A stretch of 64,000 nt of DNA from Cryptomeria japonica (lineage: Eukaryota; Streptophyta; Pinopsida; Cupressales; Cupressaceae). The stretch covers positions 160,166,317 through 160,230,316 of the forward strand of contig NC_081405.1 in the NCBI RefSeq assembly GCF_030272615.1, in the 5' to 3' direction. The notes below the pieces were generated by a model. It made no database searches. It was not told the DNA's origin and saw nothing but the letters and a program-made list of their open reading frames with translations. Position 1 is the stretch's first letter, and every line of letters starts with the position of its first letter. Position numbers and translations under genes: made by a program. Positions 57,325 through 64,000 of the stretch are shown piece by piece.

Positions 57325-60300
57325 ATGTATAAAAGGGATGCACCGAAGCTGAACAAGTCAAGTTTCTCCACATGACAGAAAAGAATGAAGCTGCATTTAT
57401 CAGGAATTGGAGAATATGCAACATATTATCTAGAGAATGATTATATTGCACCGAGCACCAACCCTATGACCTTGGAAGAGATGAAGGTAAAGCAAGAACA
57501 TATTCAAGCTATGATTGAAATTACATCAGCATTGACCAACTCAGAGTTTAATGATCTAGAAGGCTGTAATGATGCAAAAACAATGTGGACTAAGATCATA
57601 TCTGTGTATGGAGGTGATGAACATGTTCAAAGAGCAAAAGTAGATAGTCTAAGAGGACAAATTGAATCCATGAGGATGAATGAAGGTGAGAACATAACCC
57701 AATACAGTACAAGACTAAAGGAGATTGTCAATCAAATTAAAGGAGCAGGTGGAACTATTGAAGAAAAGGATATAACAAGTAAGTTGTTGAGAACCCTTCT
57801 ACCAGCTTATTCTATTCGAGTCTCTGCAATCAATGAATTGAGGTTTGTACCTAACATGCCAATTTCTTTGGATGCTACTATTGGTAAGCTACATGCATTT
57901 GAGTTAAGTAATTTTGATAACAGTGGGTCTTTGGTAAATAAAGTTGAGTATGCATTCAGTTCTTTTCATATTAGTGAATCTGATGATTACAATGATAGAA
58001 TGAGTAAGTACTCTGAAGGAGATCACAGTGGAGCAAGTGAAAGATTTCGCAAGAACATGGAAAAAGTGCACAAACTGTATGAGGAAATCAAGAAGCAAGA
58101 AGAATTTGAAGCATTATTAGCCAGAAGGTTACCGAGAGGAAAAGTTAAGTATAAAGGAAAGCTACCTTTAAAATGTTTCAATTGTGATAAGATAGGACAC
58201 ATGGCTTCTAACTACCCTGACAAAGAATCTAATGAAAAGAGAGAATACCGAGATAACAGGCAGAAAGACAACCAATACAGAGGACACCGAGACTTCAGAA
58301 GGAGAGATAGAAAGACATGTCTAGTAGCAGATGAGGAATCCAATGATGACGAATCTGATGAAACTAATACAGAGGAAGTGGTTTATGTGGCTATTAAAGA
58401 TGGATCTGATGAAGAAAGGTATGAAGAAAAAGCTCTAATATCTCACATAAATAATAATGATTATTGGATCATAGATAGTGGATGCTCACATCATATGACA
58501 GGTGATAAACACAAGTTTGTTAAATTAGAGGACTATGATGGAGGCTATGTAAGATTTGGTAATGATGCACCATGTCCGGTGAAAGGTAAAGGATCTATAA
58601 CACTTCTTGACAATGCTAAATGTGATGATGTATACTGGGTTGAAGGTTTGAAATACAATTTGTTGAGTGTAGCACAACTAAACAATACAGGATACCAAAT
58701 AGAATTTCTGAAAGGAATTGTCAAAGTTCATGACAAGCATGGAAAGTTAGCTGCTACCAGGACACAAACAAAGGGTAATACATTTCATCCTGACTCAACT
58801 CGGAACAAGTGTCTTTATGCAAAGATAGATGATACCTGGTTATGGCATAAAAGGTTATGTCATAATCTGATCAAAATAAGTAAGAAGCACCGAGTAAGAG
58901 GACTACCGAGTCTGGAAAAACCTAAGAATGCTATGTGCCAAGGATGCTAGATGGGTAAGATGACAAGATCAAGCTTTACAAGTAAGTCCCACACTTCTAA
59001 AGGAATTTTAGATCTAGTACACACTGATCTTTGCGGTCCTATGAAAGTTCAAAGTTATTATGGTGATAAATATTTCATATTATTTGTGGATGATTACTCA
59101 AGAATGATGTCAGTCATGTTTTTAAATGAAAAATCAAAAGCTTTTCAAATGTTTAAATGGTACAAGGCAAGAGTTGAAAATGAAATAGGAAGACAACTGA
59201 AATGTCTTAGATCTGATAGAGGAGGAGAATTCACTTCTGATGAATTTAACTTATTTTGCAATGATCATGGTATAAAGAGGCAAGTATCTGCACCGAGAAC
59301 ACCTCAACAAAATGGGATAGCCAAGAGAAGAAACAAATCAATTGTGGATTGTGCAAGAACCTTGATGATAGAAAAGAGGGTACCTCAAACATTTTGGAGA
59401 GAAGCAATCAGCACTATAGTTTACACCCTGAACCGAGTTCAACTGAAGAAAGGAACTATGAAGACACCTTATGAGATCTGGTATGACAAGAAACCTAATG
59501 TAAGTTACTTTAAAATCTTTGGAAGTAGATGCTATGTTCACAAAGATGACAGAAATGGAAAATTTGATCAGAAAAGTGAAGAAGGAACATTTCTTGGTTA
59601 TTCTTCTAGAAGTAAAGCATTTAAATGTCTGATCAAATCATCTAACAAAATAGTGGAAAGTGCAAATGTGAAAATTGATGAATTTTCAGAAAGAAATGAT
59701 GAAGGAAATTCCAAAGAACCAGAAGATTATGAAGAATTTGTTTATGTTCAACCGAGAAGTCCCACCGAGAAAGCTGCTGAAGAAAATGAAGATAATGTCC
59801 AGTTACCGAGTGATGAAGAAGATCATACAGAACCTACCGAGCCTATATTAGCCAAATATGTCAGAAGACATCATGCATCAAGTTAGATTATAGGAGATAA
59901 GGATGATCTAGTGATGACAAGGAACAAATTGAGACAGAACACATGTCTAATATCTGAATTTGAACCAAGAATAGTGAAAGAGGCATTTAACAGTGAAGAT
60001 TGGGTAAATGCTATGATAGAAGAGATTGATCAAATCAAGAAGAATGACACATGGACACTAATCCCAAGACCAAAGGACAAAAATGTAATCGGTACTAAGT
60101 GGATTTTCAGAAACAAGCTAAATGAGAAAGGTGAAGTCATTCGCAACAAAGCAAGACTAGTTTGCAAAGGTTATGCTCAAGAAGAAGGAATAGATTATGG
60201 TGAGACTTTTGCACCTGTGGCTAGACTTGAGGGAGTAAGAACATTGTTGGCATATGCTGCTTTCAAAAATTTCAAGGTATATCAAATGGATGTCAAATCT

Positions 60301-61501
60301 GCATTTTTTAATGGTATACTAGAAGAAGAAGTTTACATTGAACAACCTGAAGGATTTGTTGAAGACAAGAGTAAAGATCAGGTATGCAAACTGAACAAAG
60401 CTTTATATGGTCTGAAACAAGCACCTAGAGCATGGTATGAAAGATTGCACTCTTATTTGATCAAGATTGGTTTTATAAGGACAAGTGAAAACAACATGTA
60501 CATGAAGAAAGATGAGGACAATGGAATACTGATCTCAACCATATTTGTTGATGACATTATTCTTTTGTGGTAATGACTCCTTATGCAAGAATTTTGGAAA
60601 TGAAATGTGCAAAGAATTTGAGATGTCACTAATCGGTGAGATAAAGTATTTTATAATTTTACAGATATTGCAAATGAAAGATGAGATTTTCATTACTCAA
60701 TCCAAGTACATAAAGGAAATCTTAAATAAATTTGGAATGGAGGATTCTAAACCAGTAAGTACTCCCATGACTACAAACTGTAAATTATCAAAGAATGATG
60801 AATCTGCATCTGTTGATGAGACACTTTACCGATCTATGATTGGAAAATTGCAATATGTTGTGCATAGTAGACCAGATATAGCACATGCAGTAGGTATTGT
60901 AGCAAGATTCTCTGCAGATCCCAAGGAGACACATATGACAACAATCAAGAGAATTTTCAGATACTTGAGAGGCACTGAAGATTATGGCTTAGTATATGAA
61001 AAGAGGAATAATTTTGATTTAAAAGTTTATACTGATGTTGATTGGGTAGGCAACATAGATGACAGGAAAAGCACAAGTGGTGGAGCTTTCTTTTTAGGAG
61101 AAAGACTAGTAAGTTGGCTTAGCAAGAAACAAGGATGTATCTCATAGTCAACAACAGAAGCTGAATATGTTGTTGCAGTATTGAATTGTACCAATATAGC
61201 ATGGATCAAACAACTGTTGGAAGGTATAAATGAGAAAGTTACCAAGCCAGTAACTATATTCTGTGATAATACTAGTGTCATTAACATTTCAAAGAATCTA
61301 GTGATGCACTCTAAGACAAAGCATATATCTATAAAGTATCATTATCTTAGAGAAGAAGTTCAAGAGAAGAAAGTTGTGTTGGAATATATCAGTTCAAAGG
61401 AGCAATTAGCAGATATCTTCACAAAGCCATTACCAAGGGACACTTTTGAGTATCTCAGAAGCAAGTTAGGGGTCCTACCCTATCTTCTACTCACTGACTG
61501 A
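57325..61501 (+). pseudogene. Ty1/copia gag-pol, inactivated by four stops and a frameshift
   Basis: The frame most likely opens at ATG 57325 (MYKRDAPKLNKSSFST), with TGA at 57373 where family members have Trp. Order: gag (TMWTKIISVYGG; MNEGENITQYSTRLKEI), zinc knuckle CFNCDKIGHMASNYPD whose last Cys is Tyr, protease (IIDSGCSHHMTG), pre-integrase (WHKRLCHN ... CQGC), integrase (HTDLCGPM; FVDDYSRM; PQQNGIAKRRN, where the catalytic Glu is Lys), RT ([27 protein letters not shown]), RNase H (DVDWVGNIDDRKSTSGG; TKHISIKYHYLRE). Further defects are TAG at 58948-58950, 59884-59886 and 61145-61147, and a 1-nt frameshift just after the RT VDD box (about 60560-60572). Cannot encode active enzymes. Confidence 0.93.
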
Positions 61502-62011
61502 GTTCGGTGAAAGCATCAATTCGATGAATCTACAGAATATTATGTGTGGATTGATGCTGATTTGCGCACTTTAGGAGGTCACCTAAAGGTGTGCAGGAAA
61601 TTGTGAATAGAGACAAGTTACTCTGACCGAGACTGAGATGTTACACAACAAGGCAAATCACTTCACAGAGGAAGAAATCATGATTTAGTTCTTTTACTTT
61701 TTGGCATTGTTGTCAAAGGGGGAGAAGACTAAATGGTTGAAAGGCTAAATGGTTGACTAAATGAAAGCCCTGAATGATGCAAATAATAGAAGACTAATGA
61801 CAGGGGGAGTAGATTGCAAAAGAAATGGAGAAGACTAAATGCAAGTCAACAACTCAGAAGCCTAATGAAAAGGAAGAAGACTTCAGAAGATTTTAACAGA
61901 TCAAGGATAACGGGAGAAGTCTAACAGCAATCTAAATCCAAATCAATTTGAATATCTTGTTGGTACTACCATTTAATTATTGGTTTTGCCATCAATGCGA
62001 AAGGGGGATAT
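61502..62011 (+). other. Copia 3' internal non-coding region and polypurine tract
   Basis: About 500 bp after the RNase H stop with no ORF and several AAATGGTTGA-type short repeats (61730-61760). It ends in AAAGGGGGATAT, the polypurine tract preceding the 3' LTR. Confidence 0.8.
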
Positions 62012-63529
62012 TGTTGGCATTACAATAAGAAAGATTGTTGGCATTGCAACATCAGGAGATTGTTGATATTCAGTAAGGATATTGAGAAGGTTGTTGAAGA
62101 TCATTGATATAACTGAAGAAGGATGATAACTATCTTTATAACATTATTTTGTCATTGATGTCAAGAAATTGATTATCCGATTCAGTATGATGTTGTCATA
62201 TCTTGAGAAGATTGATTAGAAGAGAATTAAGATGTTGGTAAAAGACACAAAAAGAATGTGATGATTAAAGGGAGAAATAAGTTATTCAATGGGCAACTAT
62301 TACCGAGTTAGAAAATGATGAGATCATGATGTTTAGATTGTTTTGATATTCTACATATGTTGTTGATTGTAAGGTTTATACTATACTATGTCACTGAGCA
62401 AAGAACCTAGTCGGTAAACCCTAAGGTTATCGATATCAGTTAATGAAGGTTGAATGTCTACCGAGTAAAGTTTAGTATTTATTGAGTTGCAACCGAGTTA
62501 TGATAGTGCGCATGGGATGGATAAAAGCATTATTTAATGAAGGACAATGATTAGCTGGAAATGTATAAATGATTGGTATGCTGTGCATGAAGTTTGTTAA
62601 AGATCTATGGCAAAGGAAAATTGGCAGGAAGATCTACAGCGCAGATTGAACCGCAATAACCTTGTGCAAGTTCCAAGAAGGGAATGCAAGTCCTGAGGTA
62701 AGGTAAAACGTTTTCAGATTGGAAGGATACATTAAACCTAGTCAAGTTTGAGGATCTTATGGCTAAGATTGATCATGGGAAATGTGATCAAGGAGATTAA
62801 GCGGTTAGCAATTGTTTATAAATAAGAAATTGTTAATAAACAATGTATGCGGGCAAGTGTATGCACAGGGATGCTACATAGTGATTACCGAGCACAGAAG
62901 CTTGAAGACCTATTTGAATAACAGAGTAGAGAGCCCAACAGAGGGACAAGATAAGTCCTATGACTAGATTGTTTTGAGCAAATAAGAATCTACTTTAGCA
63001 TTTTAGATGTGAAGTTGCAGATAGATTTGTATTACTGTTATTTTGTAAGTGACAGAAAATCTCTTAACCGAGTGGACTTAACAGTCTTATATGTAAACCC
63101 TCTAGCAAGGTAACATTCTAAATGAGTGTTTGAAATCCTTTGACAAGGTCACTTCTAACAAAGTGAAGATCCTAACAGATCTGAGGGAAATCCCTTAACC
63201 GGGTCACATCTAGCAATGTGTTTGTAATCTTTAATAGGATTTGCTTTTAACCGAGCATACTCTAGAAGAGTATATTTCTTAGTGGGTCCGAAATCCCACA
63301 GTGGTTTTTTCCTATTTGGGTTTCCACGTTAAATCTGGTGTTATGAGTGTTATGATGTTTATATGCTTATGAGTTTGCATGTTTAGTAGTTTTGGTTATA
63401 TTGCTGAAGTATAAGTTACCGAGGTTGAATCTATTGTGTTTATGGAAGATTAAGTTTGTATGATTCACCCCCCCCCTCTCATCTTGTTAGCTATTGACAT
63501 TTGTACTTACATTAAATATCAGAATATCA
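62012..63529 (+). repeat. 3' LTR of the copia element
   Basis: 1,518 bp starting TGTTGGCATT and ending AGAATATCA, followed by the TCATT duplication. Confidence 0.93.
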
Positions 63530-63534
63530 TCATT

Positions 63535-64000
63535 GACAATTTAGTTCTTATTTTATTTGCCTCTTCTTCCCTAAGGGGATGCACTCTTTATCATCATCGT
63601 CATTATTTTTGTGAAGGTGGAAACACCAAAATGAGGTTTAACTTAGGCAAGCCCCTATATGGCACAATATTTTCCTCTCTTTTCATGTGCACAATTTCAA
63701 GTCTAAAGATTGATGGCAATCAAAATTTATAGACAAACAAAGCAAGTCATGACACTCTATTCAAATTTTGAACAAGAAACTTGACACTCGAAAACTAATG
63801 CTAGGCACTTTCCTCTTAGTTTTGCCCCAAATTTTGAAGACAAATACCTAATGACCTCCTAATCCTATTTCTAACACTAGATTTTGTGTTTCCCAGCTCC
63901 ATGACCCCAGCACCTATTGCCCTTGTTTGACACTATAGACATCTAAAATTGTCCTTTGATTAAATAAATATTTATTATTTATATAATTATTTTTATCCCA
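63535..64000. other. Right flank of the copia element, nothing recognised
   Basis: AT-rich. A short plus frame at its start continues from the LTR and is not a gene. Confidence 0.4.

Larger units (their letters stand above)
55716..63529 (+). mobile_element. Full-length Ty1/copia element, TCATT duplication, inactivated
   Basis: 7,814 bp, flanked by TCATT (55711-55715 and 63530-63534). LTRs 55716-57260 and 62012-63529, primer binding site at 57261, one gag-pol frame broken by stops and a frameshift, non-coding 3' region 61502-61998 and a polypurine tract (AAAGGGGGATAT, 62000-62011). The hexamer ACCGAG is unusually frequent throughout. Confidence 0.95.

Overview
The window is non-coding-rich, AT-rich plant nuclear DNA, most likely from a gymnosperm (conifer). 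That assignment is inference. It rests on the density of Ty3/gypsy and Ty1/copia elements nested inside one another, on LTR and protease types that resemble those of conifer genomes, and on a single fragment of an ordinary plant gene. No bacterial, organellar or viral-genome features are visible.

Layout, left to right. 1-9007: a decayed copy (copy 1, +) of an unrecognised long open reading frame, here called ORFX, split by a small copia-like element (2439-5916). 9008-18436: a minus-strand Ty3/gypsy chromodomain element (about 10000-14824) carrying a 520-bp solo LTR, then a plus-strand LTR (14825 to about 17040) and a gag-only element with a 314-bp LTR. 18437-26760: a minus-strand gypsy protease region split by ORFX copy 2 (18903-26207, flanked by GTCCC on both sides). 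Copy 2 has twelve ~33-nt near-palindromes spaced about 166 nt apart upstream of its ORF. 27771-33374: short non-autonomous LTR elements of one family, one inserted inside another (29852-33199, TGCTT duplication). 34854-34995: the first coding exon of an alkaline-phytoceramidase-like host gene (minus strand). 35725-47904: ORFX copy 3 (CATTG duplication), split by a young, nearly intact 5.6-kb Ty3/gypsy element (38642-44209, GTGGG duplication). 51379-52844 and 53289-54467: two probable solo LTRs with target duplications. 55716-63529: a full-length but inactivated Ty1/copia element (TCATT duplication).

The most interesting object is the ORFX family. Three diverged copies encode the same roughly 1,070-residue protein, which I do not recognise as gag, pol or a transposase. 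Copies 2 and 3 have TG...CA ends and 5-bp target duplications, as LTR-retrotransposon insertions do, yet I find no matching repeat at their two ends. Each copy has a TATA box and apparent leader intron before the ORF, and a second TATA box after the stop codon. Two readings fit: very long solo LTRs that carry a gene inside U3, or a retroelement-like unit with non-identical ends. Copies 2 and 3 also carry their own amplified short motifs in the 5' region.

Most coding regions are dead. Many in-frame stops are TAG where relatives have Gln (CAG), as expected from deamination of methylated CHG cytosines. All boundaries and identities were worked out by eye; none was checked by alignment or database search.
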